The notes under the pieces: model-generated | Database searches by the model: none | What the model was told of the DNA's origin: nothing | The model's input: only the letters and a program-made list of their open reading frames with translations | Program-made: the position numbers and the translations under genes | Shown here: one piece after another, positions 8,821 to 16,123 of the stretch | Layout of the letters: each line of letters begins with the position of its first letter | How positions within the stretch are numbered: the first letter of the stretch is position 1 | Assembly (NCBI GenBank): GCA_966095765.1 | Contig: CBHTSZ010000002.1 | Coordinates: forward strand, 89,586-153,585 | Length of the DNA: 64,000 nucleotides | Reading direction: 5' to 3' | From: CBHTSZ01 sp966095765 | GTDB lineage: Bacteria; Patescibacteriota; Saccharimonadia; Saccharimonadales; Saccharimonadaceae

Positions 8821-9306
8821 GTGTTAACTATCAAGAAACACCCATTGTCCACGAAGGCCACGTTACTTGGCAGTATTGCTTTTCTCGTGGGACTAACGGG
8901 AGCGGGTGCATACGTCGAACGTTTTCGTCAACATGAAAACTTAGTTTTTGGCCACGAAGGTACGGTGCTTGGGGCTTCGGACTCGCGTCCTGCGCCACAG
9001 CAGGGCTCATCTGCAGACAAAGCACAAAAGACTACCTCATCATCTTCATCTGAAGCTATTTCACCCCAAATCACAAACAGCCCCATTGGGGCTGCAGATG
9101 CTGAGCCACCATCCGTGGCAGCTGAGCCGGTGGCGGTCTCGTCGACTCCAACGCTCACGCCGGGTCGAGGGGGCGGCGCTGTTGCCTCTCCAACCACTTC
9201 ATCACCTAGTACTTCACCGACCGAGGATGACTCAGGTTCGACAACTGACGTGCTTCAGGTAGTGGATGAGCTGCTTGAGCCGATCGTAACCCCACTCATT
9301 CCCTAG
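8821..9306 (+). CDS. Exported Ser/Thr/Pro-rich surface protein
   Basis: 161 residues beginning at GTG 8821, which has an excellent AAGGAGG site 7 nt upstream; an in-frame ATG at 8755 has none and is rejected. A basic N-terminus (IKKHPLSTK) and hydrophobic stretch at 13-31 form a signal anchor. The rest is low complexity, rich in Ser, Thr, Pro and Ala with a Gly patch, as in cell-wall-spanning linkers. No sortase LPxTG signal is visible. Its stop overlaps the stop region of the convergent 51-residue gene. Role in the envelope is inferred. Confidence 0.7.
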   Translation: MLTIKKHPLSTKATLLGSIAFLVGLTGAGAYVERFRQHENLVFGHEGTVLGASDSRPAPQQGSSADKAQKTTSSSSSEAISPQITNSPIGAADAEPPSVAAEPVAVSSTPTLTPGRGGGAVASPTTSSPSTSPTEDDSGSTTDVLQVVDELLEPIVTPLIP

Positions 9307-9458
9307 TCCTGCTCCTCAACCGGAAACGGCTTTACTTTCCGGGCCTTGATAAAAGCGCGGAGGCGCTCGGCGAGGATCTGATCCAGTTTGACGGGGCCGC
9401 TTTCTGTGCGCGGGGTTTCAAGGTAGGTAAACCATGTGTTGTCGAGAGATTCATTCAT
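9303..9458 (-). CDS. 51-residue soluble micro-protein
   Basis: An open frame of 51 codons with an AGGAGC ribosome site 7 nt before its ATG. The product begins MNESLDNTWF and has a charged helical middle (DQILAERLRAFIKARKV). A TATAAC hexamer upstream at about 9480-9485 could be its -10 box. It converges on and overlaps by 4 nt the surface-protein gene. Not recognised; support rests on the ribosome site and the plausible composition. Confidence 0.55.
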   Translation of the reverse strand: MNESLDNTWFTYLETPRTESGPVKLDQILAERLRAFIKARKVKPFPVEEQD

Positions 9459-9655
9459 ACATTTGCTCCTGATTTCGTTATAGAGAAAAGCAGCCAGAAC
9501 GTGATAGTGAGGCTGAAACGGGATTTGGTTGTAGGAGCTTACCGATAGATCTTACCTACCGTTTATGGCGTGATCGTGACGGGAAACTGGTTGTATGAAT
9601 GTGAGGCGCACAGGGCCCGGAGGATGATTGCCTAGTGCTTATGATTATACACCAC

Positions 9656-9684
9656 TTGATTTAAATGTATAAATATGTTATTAT
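9656..9684 (+). promoter_or_regulatory. Cassette promoter A (extended -10)
   Basis: TTGATT at 9656-9661, a 17-nt all-A/T-rich spacer, and TATTAT at 9679-9684 preceded by TGT. It lies 39 nt before the GC-rich gene at 9724. Confidence 0.7.
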
Positions 9685-9723
9685 TATATATGTTTCGTCC
9701 CCAAGATCTCTAGAGGTGGCAAA

Positions 9724-9963
9724 ATGAACCCCAAGGTACTGGCTGTAGCTACGTCCGACGGACTGCTGGAAACGGCAACCCCCCTGCAGATGACCCTCAT
9801 CGGCTTCGGGTTGCTCGTCGGCGGTCTCGCGGTCTACCTCGTGTCGAAGAAGTTCGGCAACGATGAGGACGACTTCGTTGGCGGCATCCTGCAGTTCCTC
9901 TCGTTCGGCCTTCTGGTCGGCGCGGTGTACGCGATCTACACGGGATTGTTCGGAGGCAGCTAG
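9724..9963 (+). CDS. GC-rich small membrane protein, two helices
   Basis: 79 residues. The N-terminus is weakly hydrophobic and helices lie at about 23-40 and 55-75, with an acidic loop (NDEDD) between them. AGAGGTGG precedes the ATG. Codons are strikingly G/C-ending (CTC, GTC, GGC, TTC, AAG) compared with flanking genes. It is alone between an AT-rich promoter and a hairpin. The two-helix plan with a small acidic loop resembles phage holins or pilin-like TrbC/VirB2 proteins, but there is no further evidence for either. Confidence 0.72.
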   Translation: MNPKVLAVATSDGLLETATPLQMTLIGFGLLVGGLAVYLVSKKFGNDEDDFVGGILQFLSFGLLVGAVYAIYTGLFGGS

Positions 9964-9973
9964 CCGATCATCG

Positions 9974-10020
9974 GCCCCGCGTCACATTGGTTGAGCCCTG
10001 CTCCCTCTGTGGTGCGGGGC
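9974..10020 (+). terminator. GC-rich hairpin terminator
   Basis: GCCCCGC (9974-9980) pairs with GCGGGGC (10014-10020), with a further CAC/GTG step inside, and TTTT follows. It ends the 79-residue gene. Confidence 0.65.
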
Positions 10021-10038
10021 TTTTCCATTTTCTGGCAT

Positions 10039-10080
10039 AAATAAAATCCCCTCGTTTCAGTAAGTGAGGGGATTTTATTT
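10039..10080. terminator. 15-bp hairpin terminator
   Basis: AAATAAAATCCCCTC (10039-10053) pairs perfectly with 10066-10080. It touches the stop of the 29-residue basic gene on the minus strand and serves both directions. Confidence 0.85.
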
Positions 10081-10168
10081 AGCGGTTTTTACGGCGCTTT
10101 TCGATCTTGAGCTTCTTTTTGAGAGCTCGCTTTCGTGCGGCACCGTGCCAGTTCTTATGCTTAGCCAT
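10079..10168 (-). CDS. 29-residue highly basic micro-protein
   Basis: MAKHKNWHGAARKRALKKK opens a 29-residue peptide in which over half the residues are Lys or Arg. The stop codon overlaps the first base pairs of a perfect terminator, which argues for real expression. Size and charge match small ribosome-associated proteins such as the COX24/AURKAIP1-type or other tiny ribosomal subunits; the exact family cannot be fixed by eye. It is monocistronic. Confidence 0.6.
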   Translation of the reverse strand: MAKHKNWHGAARKRALKKKLKIEKRRKNR

Positions 10169-10220
10169 ATAGGTCCAATCTGTTAAATGCTCGTACTAGT
10201 GTACCATGGCAGCGCAAAGA

Positions 10221-10691
10221 CTACTCAACTCGACGGGCAAAATACTCCTCGGTCTCGCGCATAAAGATCTCAGCAATCTTTGGACCGACGCCGTAGAGCT
10301 TTTGGAGGCGCTTTGAAAGCTCGGTCTCGTCCTCGCTACTTTCGAGCATGAGATACAGTGAGCCCTCGTACATATCTACCAGCTGCTGCATGCATGTCCT
10401 CAATGCTTTCGTCATAACGTGCTGGTAGCGGGTATAGCCTCCCTGGTGAAGCAGGCTGACGAGCTGCCGCTCCGATAGCTCGAGGATTGCCCACGGTGTG
10501 TCGACGTTCCGGTCGAGGAAGAGTTTCCAGGTTCGAACGGCGACAGTTGACTGGATCGGCTTTCCGAGCAGGTATGTCAGTAAAAACCAGCGGAATATAT
10601 CATCGTCTCCCGAGAGCACATCGAGGTCAAAGTCTGTCGCGTGGTGGACGGGTCTTTTTCGGGGCTGTCTCTTGGGCTTCTGGCCAGACAT
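10221..10691 (-). CDS. Helix-hairpin-helix protein related to DNA glycosylases
   Basis: 156 residues. A basic N-terminus (PKRQPRKRP) is followed by an all-helical domain ending in LQKLYGVGPKIAEIFMRE, the helix-hairpin-helix of the endonuclease III/AlkA superfamily. The protein stops about 12 residues after the hairpin, so the catalytic Asp and the iron-sulfur cluster loop of endonuclease III are missing. It is therefore either a non-catalytic DNA-binding relative or uses another residue. The stop codon of the preceding gene is directly followed by this ATG (TAGATG), so the two are co-translated. Confidence 0.65.
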   Translation of the reverse strand: MSGQKPKRQPRKRPVHHATDFDLDVLSGDDDIFRWFLLTYLLGKPIQSTVAVRTWKLFLDRNVDTPWAILELSERQLVSLLHQGGYTRYQHVMTKALRTCMQQLVDMYEGSLYLMLESSEDETELSKRLQKLYGVGPKIAEIFMRETEEYFARRVE

Positions 10692-11048
10692 CTAGGTTTT
10701 TTGCAGGTTTAGCTCTGACGGGTTTTTGATGATGACGAACTTGCCGTCATCGATCTCTATGAAACCGAGGGCGTTCGTACGAATGACGGTTACCTGGAGT
10801 TCGTTAGCGTCTTTGATGACGCATGGATACCATGTCTGGTCGTCTTGGTCGAGGTATTGCCATACGCCCTTGAGCGAAGGAAGTCCTTGTTCGCGGACGA
10901 TACTCTCTGCCCTCTCGCGGTTCTCGGTTCGGCCGAGCGGGTAGCCAAATACGGTTCGTGCTTGCCATCCGGTACTGTCTTTGGCGACAAAACCGAGCAG
11001 CTCATGGTTGTCTTCGTGGTTGATCGGGTATTTTGTGGCGTTTATCAC
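10692..11048 (-). CDS. Hypothetical protein co-transcribed with the HhH protein
   Basis: 118 residues, soluble, beta-rich (QVTVIRTNALGFIEIDDGKFVIIK), not recognised. A TACACT -10 box lies at 11055-11060; the second of two tandem GTG codons (11048) is 6 nt downstream, the usual distance for leaderless genes in this window, and is chosen. The downstream HhH gene starts at the base after its stop. A role in DNA metabolism is possible from context only. Confidence 0.62.
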   Translation of the reverse strand: MINATKYPINHEDNHELLGFVAKDSTGWQARTVFGYPLGRTENRERAESIVREQGLPSLKGVWQYLDQDDQTWYPCVIKDANELQVTVIRTNALGFIEIDDGKFVIIKNPSELNLQKT

Positions 11049-11098
11049 CACCTGAGTGTAGCAAATAGAGGGGCTGGATCAGTGAGAAATCGTACGAA

Positions 11099-11407
11099 CT
11101 ACGATTTTTTGGCTTTCCTATCGAGAATCCCCTGCACTGACGGGCTGACTGCTTTGTCGGTGCGGTGGATGCAGCCGAGCCAGCAGCATGGGCGACGGTT
11201 GCCTTCGAGGAGCTCCTCGCAGCTTCTGCGGACGCGGCGGTTCCGGGTCTCGATGAACTTGGCGTTCTCGACCCAGCAGATAAACTCGTTTCTCGCGAGC
11301 GGCGTGATGTCTTCCCAGAGGGCGAGGACTTTTTCGTCAGCGAGAATAGCTTCACGAAGATCCTTCGGAAGTTTGTGGACGGTGCCGGCGGAGATGTGAG
11401 TGGTCAT
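11099..11407 (-). CDS. YdeI/OmpD-associated (OmdA) family protein
   Basis: 102 residues. The run VHKLPKDLREAILADEKVLA and the later ARNEFICWVENAKFIETRNRR follow the pattern of the bacteriocin-protection / YdeI-OmpD-associated domain, including the conserved FICWVE-like core. A short Cys-rich tail (RRPCCWLGCIHR) follows and could bind metal. The biochemical role of this family is not settled. Monocistronic; the start ATG lies in a GTGGTCATG context without a strong ribosome site. Confidence 0.7.
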   Translation of the reverse strand: MTTHISAGTVHKLPKDLREAILADEKVLALWEDITPLARNEFICWVENAKFIETRNRRVRRSCEELLEGNRRPCCWLGCIHRTDKAVSPSVQGILDRKAKKS

Positions 11408-11493
11408 GGGGTTATTTTACATGATGCAAGAGGACAGACCCAGTAGCTACGGCTAGCCTCCCAACAGAGCTACTAGATAAGAGGGCCGTTTTT

Positions 11494-12414
11494 CTAAAAA
11501 GGTTCATTATCTAGAATATCTTCGAGCGCCCCCTGCTCATCAATTCGCCTAAGCATGGTGACAAGCGAGAGTGTAGCCTCAGCGGCGATGCCCATAAATA
11601 CAGGGTTCGTGTATTCATGTTTAAGTTTTTGTACGATATTGCTCGTGGCACGTATAGCCGCTCTGATTTCCCTATTTTCGGAACCGGGTGTTTTTAGGTT
11701 AACGAACGCTTCAAGTCTTGCCTTAAACCGATCAATTGGCTCAGGACTCTCATCGCTCATGGTTTCGGGGTCATATAACATTTCACCCAGTTGCTCGAGT
11801 ACCCCTATACAATTAGTACCTACCCCTCTAAAATCCTGTATGGTTCGTGCTCGCTCAAAGCTTCGCTTGAGTTCACGCAATTCCTGATCAAGCGCTGCCC
11901 AGTTTCTGTGGCGCCGGATATTAGCCGGGATCTCAAGTTTTCTAGAAAGCTCCTCGTCCTGAAGTAGCTCAACGTTGTCTCGCGCCGCCTTGAACGACTC
12001 TTCAAGGTACTGTCTTCGCTTCTCCCATGCGCCGCTTCCTACCATACCTCTAGTTATCCATGCGGATCGAAATGTCGCATAGTTCCGGAAATCGAGAGGT
12101 AAATTGATGCCGAGTCTTCGGAGAACTGCTTTCAGTGCTCTGATTACTTCTTTGATTTCGTCTTCATTTAGACGAGTGTCTCCATGAGTTGCATAGGCGG
12201 TTAGTTCGTCTTGCGCGAGATCGAGTAGCTCCTCAGCGGCATCATTATCTTTGACCTCCGGCATCGGACCTGCGCGTAGTGTTGTTAGTACGTCACTTCG
12301 GAGGATTAGTACTGATCCGAGTGTCGAATCCTGATCCGCTATTGCGTTACTATCGGGATTAGGATTGCCTTCCGCCTCCGTGATTATTTCGAACAATACC
12401 GAATCAGGTTTCAT
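11494..12414 (-). CDS. Hypothetical all-helical protein
   Basis: 306 residues, predicted almost entirely helical and charged, without membrane segments or cysteines in pairs. Motifs such as YLEESFKAARDNVELLQDEE and RRIDEQGALEDILDNEPF suggest coiled-coil regions. ATG 12414 is chosen; a TTG eight codons upstream is possible. A CATACT hexamer stands 7 nt before the ATG, so it may be leaderless. The 3' side carries an AGTAGCT/AGCTACT stem (11442-11474) as a weak terminator. Not recognised. Confidence 0.62.
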   Translation of the reverse strand: MKPDSVLFEIITEAEGNPNPDSNAIADQDSTLGSVLILRSDVLTTLRAGPMPEVKDNDAAEELLDLAQDELTAYATHGDTRLNEDEIKEVIRALKAVLRRLGINLPLDFRNYATFRSAWITRGMVGSGAWEKRRQYLEESFKAARDNVELLQDEELSRKLEIPANIRRHRNWAALDQELRELKRSFERARTIQDFRGVGTNCIGVLEQLGEMLYDPETMSDESPEPIDRFKARLEAFVNLKTPGSENREIRAAIRATSNIVQKLKHEYTNPVFMGIAAEATLSLVTMLRRIDEQGALEDILDNEPF

Positions 12415-12447
12415 ATAGTAAAGTATGTCATAGATCAAGCAAGAGCA

Positions 12448-12459
12448 GTGACCGCACGG
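12448..12459. repeat. Outer copy of the tRNA-Glu 3'-end repeat
   Basis: GTGACCGCACGG, identical to the last bases (as complement) of tRNA-Glu at 13333-13344 and to 13154-13165. Same orientation in all three, as expected of att-like duplications. Confidence 0.6.
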
Positions 12460-12565
12460 CTCCGACGCTGCGATGGCATAGCTATCTAGTTTCCGCTTTT
12501 CGTCCTTTTGGACTCGTCAGCATGAGCATACATTCATGGAAGCGAATATTAACAAGAAGGTGTGG

Positions 12566-12605
12566 TGGTGGGCGATGCGTGAAGCGCATCATACATCGCC
12601 CACCA
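12566..12605 (-). terminator. Hairpin after the 131-residue gene
   Basis: TGGTGGGCGATG (12566-12577) pairs with its complement at 12594-12605. An inner GATGCG/CGCATC helix competes with it. T-rich sequence follows on the minus strand. Confidence 0.7.
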
Positions 12606-12610
12606 TGTGA

Positions 12611-13006
12611 TCACATGTGCTCGAACTGCAGGACTCCCGTCCGCTCACGAACATCGTAGTCACCGCTAAACCACGGCAACGCATGGTTTTCACGGAGCAG
12701 GCGACCAAGCCACTTCAGGCCTCGCGAAGCATGAAGCATGTCGTCCGGGATGAACCCTCTGATCTCGATGCACGACGGGTCTGCCATGCCGACAGCGAAC
12801 ACCCAGAGGTTGATTTCAGCCTCTTGATGCAGGGTGCGCTCGGTTGCCGTACCCTCGTTGAGGATTTCGCCGTGTCGCACCGTGACCTTAAAGGGTGTTC
12901 TGTCGTGGTCATTGGCGCCGCGAGCGATATCGATGAGCTGGCCCAATAGCGCCAACGCGTTCTCGCCGTCGATGATATCGAGCCCAAACTTCGGCTTCGT
13001 GGACAT
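12611..13006 (-). CDS. GC-rich cassette protein of unknown function
   Basis: 131 residues, soluble, no cysteine pairs, one possible alpha/beta domain with NLWVFAVGMADPSCIEIRGF at its centre. A strong AAGGAGG site precedes the ATG. Codons are G/C-ending, unlike the surrounding genes. The gene has its own promoter (13114-13142), a 100-nt leader with a CAGGCA/TGCCTG stem at 13060-13074, and a strong 3' hairpin, and it lies between two copies of the tRNA-Glu 3'-end repeat. Not recognised; lateral origin is inferred. Confidence 0.68.
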   Translation of the reverse strand: MSTKPKFGLDIIDGENALALLGQLIDIARGANDHDRTPFKVTVRHGEILNEGTATERTLHQEAEINLWVFAVGMADPSCIEIRGFIPDDMLHASRGLKWLGRLLRENHALPWFSGDYDVRERTGVLQFEHM

Positions 13007-13113
13007 CCATCCACCTCCTTGTTAATGTGTGTCATGGTTGCAGAGCCAGACCTCCGTTACAGGCACAATGCCTGCCACCTCAACTCCATGAGGGATATCC
13101 GAAGATTATTTAT

Positions 13114-13142
13114 ATTTTAACACAATTTATAGAAAATGTAAA
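13114..13142 (-). promoter_or_regulatory. Cassette promoter B (extended -10)
   Basis: On the minus strand TTTACA (13137-13142), a 17-nt spacer ending TGT, and TAAAAT (13114-13119). Confidence 0.68.
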
Positions 13143-13153
13143 TATTGTAAGAT

Positions 13154-13166
13154 GTGACCGCACGGG
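13154..13166. repeat. Middle copy of the tRNA-Glu 3'-end repeat
   Basis: GTGACCGCACGGG repeats 13333-13345 exactly. The tRNA similarity stops after these bases, so it is a short end fragment and not a second tRNA. Confidence 0.62.
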
Positions 13167-13296
13167 TGAGAACGCTCGATGCTATAACTATTCGCTACGC
13201 TACTAGCTCTAACATCGGCTACACCCTGTCAAATCAAATAGATTATGACAGGCTTCGCACCCCTTCGGGGTTCGCTTCCCCGCGGAGCGCAGGCAT

Positions 13297-13325
13297 GAAA
13301 AAAGTCCACCAGACAGGTGAACTTG
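13297..13325 (-). terminator. tRNA-Glu terminator
   Basis: GTTCACC and GGTGGAC (complements of 13316-13322 and 13304-13310) form a 7-bp stem with one wobble, followed by TTTTTT on the minus strand. Confidence 0.8.
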
Positions 13326-13330
13326 TTTCA

Positions 13331-13405
13331 TGGTGACCGCACGGGGAATCGAACCCCGATTGCCGGGATGAGAACCCGATTTCCTAACCGTTAGAAGATG
13401 CGGCC
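13331..13405 (-). tRNA. tRNA-Glu (CTC)
   Basis: 75 nt including an encoded CCA. Acceptor GGCCGCA pairs with TGCGGTC, the T arm holds GGTTCGATTCC, and the anticodon loop TTCTCAT reads CTC on a TCGGG/CCCGG stem. The last 13 bases recur at 13154 and 12448, so this gene may be an integration target. Confidence 0.93.
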
Positions 13406-13461
13406 TTAAGGTACCTGAAAACTTTAGCAAAACAGAGAGAAAATGTCCAGAGATATGAAAA

Positions 13462-13502
13462 CGGCCGGGGCGCCACGCAGCGTGTGCGCAGTGCCCCGGC
13501 CG
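13462..13502 (-). terminator. GC-rich hairpin after the lipoprotein gene
   Basis: CGGCCGGGGC (13462-13471) pairs with GCCCCGGCCG (13493-13502), and TTTTC follows on the minus strand. Confidence 0.82.
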
Positions 13503-13507
13503 GGACG

Positions 13508-14122
13508 TCAGGACAACAGCTCGTTGTCGTAGACGGTGTAGTCGCTCCGGTAGACGAAGAGGTACTTGTGGTCCACTTCGAACCACGTCGACTTCGGGAC
13601 GTCCGTCTTGCGGATCTCCACCTGGTCACCCTGGTAGACGGCGATCGGGGTGCCGTCCTGGGAGCGGATGAGGATGGTCTTGCCCTTCCCCTTCCAGCTG
13701 TTACGCATGTACTCCTTGAGGTCGTTCAGCCAGGGCATGCCCGGGTCGTGGTTCTCGAACGAGACCTTGTCACCGAACTCCTTGGAGATGTCGACGAGGC
13801 CGTCCTGCGCGAGGATCATGCTCGACCCCACGTGCGAGATGTGGTTGTCGCCGAGCGAGATCAGCAGCACGGACGAGTCCTTGTTGCTCGAGCCGTCGCT
13901 GGCCTCGCTGTCGAAGCGTTCGTCCCGCGAGATGCGGAACGACTCGCCGTGGACCTGGTCGACCATCTGCCCGCTTTGGGTGTAGGTGGTCATGGTGGCC
14001 GGCACGCCCTTGAAGGCGCGCGTCAGTTCATCGCCGAATGCCTCGAACACCGCACCACACGATGACAGAACCATCGTGCACAGCAGAAGCAGCGGGATGG
14101 TGAGCCGGAGTGGCTTCTTCAA
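13508..14122 (-). CDS. GC-rich secreted lipoprotein (possibly DUF5052-like)
   Basis: 204 residues. The N-terminus MKKPLRLTIPLLLLCTM with the lipobox LSSC at 19-22 marks a lipoprotein processed at Cys22. The mature part is charged and includes TYTQSGQMVDQVHGES, WFEVDHKYLFVY and an IRSQDGTPIAVYQGD strand, a pattern resembling small DUF5052-type lipoproteins of Gram-positive bacteria and Saccharibacteria (resemblance from memory, not certain). The start is TTG with AGGAG 6 nt upstream. Codons are strongly G/C-ending. Promoter C and a perfect terminator make it a self-contained cassette beside tRNA-Glu. Confidence 0.75.
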   Translation of the reverse strand: MKKPLRLTIPLLLLCTMVLSSCGAVFEAFGDELTRAFKGVPATMTTYTQSGQMVDQVHGESFRISRDERFDSEASDGSSNKDSSVLLISLGDNHISHVGSSMILAQDGLVDISKEFGDKVSFENHDPGMPWLNDLKEYMRNSWKGKGKTILIRSQDGTPIAVYQGDQVEIRKTDVPKSTWFEVDHKYLFVYRSDYTVYDNELLS

Positions 14123-14181
14123 TGGATCTCCTAGAGCTAGATTGGAAAGACTACAGTATGCAGCGTATGCATATCGTTTAT

Positions 14182-14210
14182 ATTATAGCATAATTATAAT
14201 GTTTATGCAA
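14182..14210 (-). promoter_or_regulatory. Cassette promoter C (extended -10)
   Basis: On the minus strand TTGCAT (14205-14210), a 17-nt spacer ending ATTATGC, and TATAAT (14182-14187). The spacer closely matches that of promoter D at 21724. Confidence 0.75.
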
Positions 14211-14231
14211 TATACCTACAGGGGTAGCTGT

Positions 14232-14507
14232 CTAGAACGCGAATTGGGTATCGAGTTCGGCGTCGATGGCGTTGAGCTCGGCGTCGGCTTGGTCGAGCTC
14301 GTCGGTAACAGTCTCAACGTCTTCGACATTCTCAACACTGGCAACTTGTGTTTCAGCTGGAGCTGTCTGTGACGTTGTGTCAGCGACCTGCGTATTGTCC
14401 TGAGCGTCGAGGAAACGGAACGCAACAAACCCTACAACAGTGATCGTCGCAACGACCATAACGAGGCCGAGGAGCGGACGACGGCGGTGGAGAGACGGTA
14501 GTTTCAT
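14232..14507 (-). CDS. Membrane-anchored acidic coiled-coil peptide
   Basis: 91 residues: basic N-terminus (LHRRRP), one membrane helix at about 12-32, then an acidic region rich in Val, Asp, Glu and Ala that repeats ELxxADAELNAIDAEL, typical of a coiled coil. Its ATG overlaps the stop of the preceding exported protein (ATGA), with AGGAGG upstream, so the two are translationally coupled. Probably works with that protein at the envelope; no function known. Confidence 0.72.
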   Translation of the reverse strand: MKLPSLHRRRPLLGLVMVVATITVVGFVAFRFLDAQDNTQVADTTSQTAPAETQVASVENVEDVETVTDELDQADAELNAIDAELDTQFAF

Positions 14508-15190
14508 TGCGTCACCTCCTGGGTTTGTTCGTTCGTGTCAGTTTCTGTTGTCTCGTTGTTCGCTGCTTCGGCTGCGGCACTTCGGATAGCAACTGCATAG
14601 TCCTTGATGACGGTTCGGTAGTCCTTGAGGGCTTGTTTCGTCTCGGTCATCTGGTCGATAACGATAAGACCCGGTGCATGTGCGTCGGCGATCGTACACT
14701 CAAAGTCGAGCGCCTTAACAGCATCGATGGCTGCCTGGGCGTCATCCTGCTTTTCGCTGAGAATGAGCGTGAGCGCGCTCGCGTTATCAACAGAGAGCTG
14801 CTTTTCGGTCACAAATGCATCGAGTTTTTCGTGGATAGCCCTTAGCTTGTCGAAATGCTTTTGGGCGGCATCAACACGCGTATCAAGCACTTGGTTGATC
14901 ATCGGCTCCTTTTTCTCGCAGCGTTCGACGCGTTCACCACTCAGTTTTTCAGTCACTGCGGCACGACGTTCAGCGAGACGTTGCTCGATCGCTTGTCGTT
15001 TTGCGTCAATGTCGGCTTGCTTTTCGGCGCGTCGGTCAACGACGGACTGGACGTGCTCTTGAGCTTGCTGGGCACGTCCTAAGAGTGACTGAGTAACGCC
15101 GTCAACTGTATGAAGTGCATATGATGTCTGGCTCGTACCGAGGACGGTTACGGTCGCAAGCATAACCCCTACAACTAAACCTTTTATCAT
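14504..15190 (-). CDS. Exported long-coiled-coil protein
   Basis: 228 residues. A signal peptide (MIKGLVVGVMLATVTV, cleavage near SYA-L at 23-25) precedes a long charged helix with heptads such as AEKQADIDAKRQAIEQRLAE, then a second helical part and a Thr/Glu tail. Two Cys (ERCEKKE, FECTIAD) may form a disulfide. It is the first gene of a two-gene operon with the 91-residue anchored coiled-coil peptide; the pair may form a hetero-coil that tethers the protein to the membrane. Not assigned to a family. Confidence 0.74.
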   Translation of the reverse strand: MIKGLVVGVMLATVTVLGTSQTSYALHTVDGVTQSLLGRAQQAQEHVQSVVDRRAEKQADIDAKRQAIEQRLAERRAAVTEKLSGERVERCEKKEPMINQVLDTRVDAAQKHFDKLRAIHEKLDAFVTEKQLSVDNASALTLILSEKQDDAQAAIDAVKALDFECTIADAHAPGLIVIDQMTETKQALKDYRTVIKDYAVAIRSAAAEAANNETTETDTNEQTQEVTQ

Positions 15191-15283
15191 CTGATTTGTT
15201 CCTTCTCCCTTATCTGGCCTAATACTTCCATGATACTACTTTTGAAAAGATTACAAAAATCACTCATGGTAGAATGAACCGGT

Positions 15284-15625
15284 ATGAAGAAACAAGAAAA
15301 ACTAGATGTCGACACCCGCTTTTTGCTCGCAAACGAGCGCACTCTACTGGCGTGGATACGGACAGCTCTCACGATGCAGGCTGGGGGTATTGCCCTCGCT
15401 CATTTCGTAAGTGACTCAGCACTTGGGTTTGCGACCGGCGTCACGGCTATTATCGCTGGTGCGATATTTGCGGTTATCGGCTATCGCCGTTTCCGTGCGG
15501 CAGACCGCGCGATCCGAGCTGGCATCCTGCCGCATCTCGACAAGGGTCCAGCCTTTGAAGTTGCACTCATCGTGCTCATTGCCGTAGTGCTCGCCCTCGC
15601 CCAGGTCAAAGACCTGCTCGGTTAG
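15284..15625 (+). CDS. DUF202 (YidH-type) membrane protein
   Basis: 113 residues. The N-terminal signature RFLLANERTLLAWIRTALT is that of DUF202 proteins, followed by three membrane helices at about 27-45, 47-67 and 90-110 with a basic loop between the second and third. The family has no settled activity. A TAGAAT -10 box ends 8 nt before the ATG and no ribosome site is seen, so the mRNA is probably leaderless. It converges with and overlaps the yajQ stop by 4 nt. Confidence 0.88.
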   Translation: MKKQEKLDVDTRFLLANERTLLAWIRTALTMQAGGIALAHFVSDSALGFATGVTAIIAGAIFAVIGYRRFRAADRAIRAGILPHLDKGPAFEVALIVLIAVVLALAQVKDLLG

Positions 15626-16116
15626 CGGAAGTTCGTAAAGCTGAGCGGAAAGTCGAAGTCCTGCTCACGGAGGAGCTGCATGATTTTTTGCAGGTCGTCT
15701 TTGCTGCCGCTGCTAACTCGGACGGCGTCGCCCTGAATCTGCGGCTTTGCTTTCGGGAAGGCATCACGAATTACCTTGGTGACCTGTTTGGCTTTGTCGC
15801 TATCGAGGCCAGCCACAAACGGCACTTCTTTGACCATCTTGAGGTTACTCGTCGTCGGCTCTTTGCTTAGGTCTAGCACCTTGGTGCTCTGGTCACGGTT
15901 GATGAGACCGCGTCGCACGATGTCGGTGATGGCATCGAGCTGCATGTCGCTGTTGCCGGTGATGACGAAACCTGCTTTATCGCCAAGCCAATCGAGGTTT
16001 GCTGGTGTTCCCTTGAAGTCGTAGCGGTTCGCGATCTCGCGCCCTGCTTGCATAAAGACGTTGTTGATCTCAGCTTTGTCGTAGTCAGATACGATGTCGA
16101 ATGAAAATGTAGCCAC
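15622..16116 (-). CDS. yajQ: YajQ family nucleotide-binding protein
   Basis: 164 residues, full length for the family. The start MATFSFDIVSDYDKAEINN and the NRYDFKGTPANLDW core are diagnostic of YajQ. Some homologues bind cyclic di-GMP and act on transcription factors; others bind nucleotides or tRNA, so the role here stays open. Translation begins at GTG, 7 nt after the stop of the cupredoxin gene, so it is the last gene of a short operon with the ferric-reductase-like and cupredoxin genes. Confidence 0.93.
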   Translation of the reverse strand: MATFSFDIVSDYDKAEINNVFMQAGREIANRYDFKGTPANLDWLGDKAGFVITGNSDMQLDAITDIVRRGLINRDQSTKVLDLSKEPTTSNLKMVKEVPFVAGLDSDKAKQVTKVIRDAFPKAKPQIQGDAVRVSSGSKDDLQKIMQLLREQDFDFPLSFTNFR

Positions 16117-16123
16117 TAAATAG

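Noticed and set aside
13221..13290. Possible second RNA gene between the repeats and tRNA-Glu
   Set aside because: CCTGTCA/TGACAGG and CCCC/GGGG stems occur but no promoter or recognisable structure.
13484..14065. A 193-codon plus-strand frame
   Set aside because: It is antisense to the lipoprotein gene, which has a lipobox, ribosome site, promoter and terminator.
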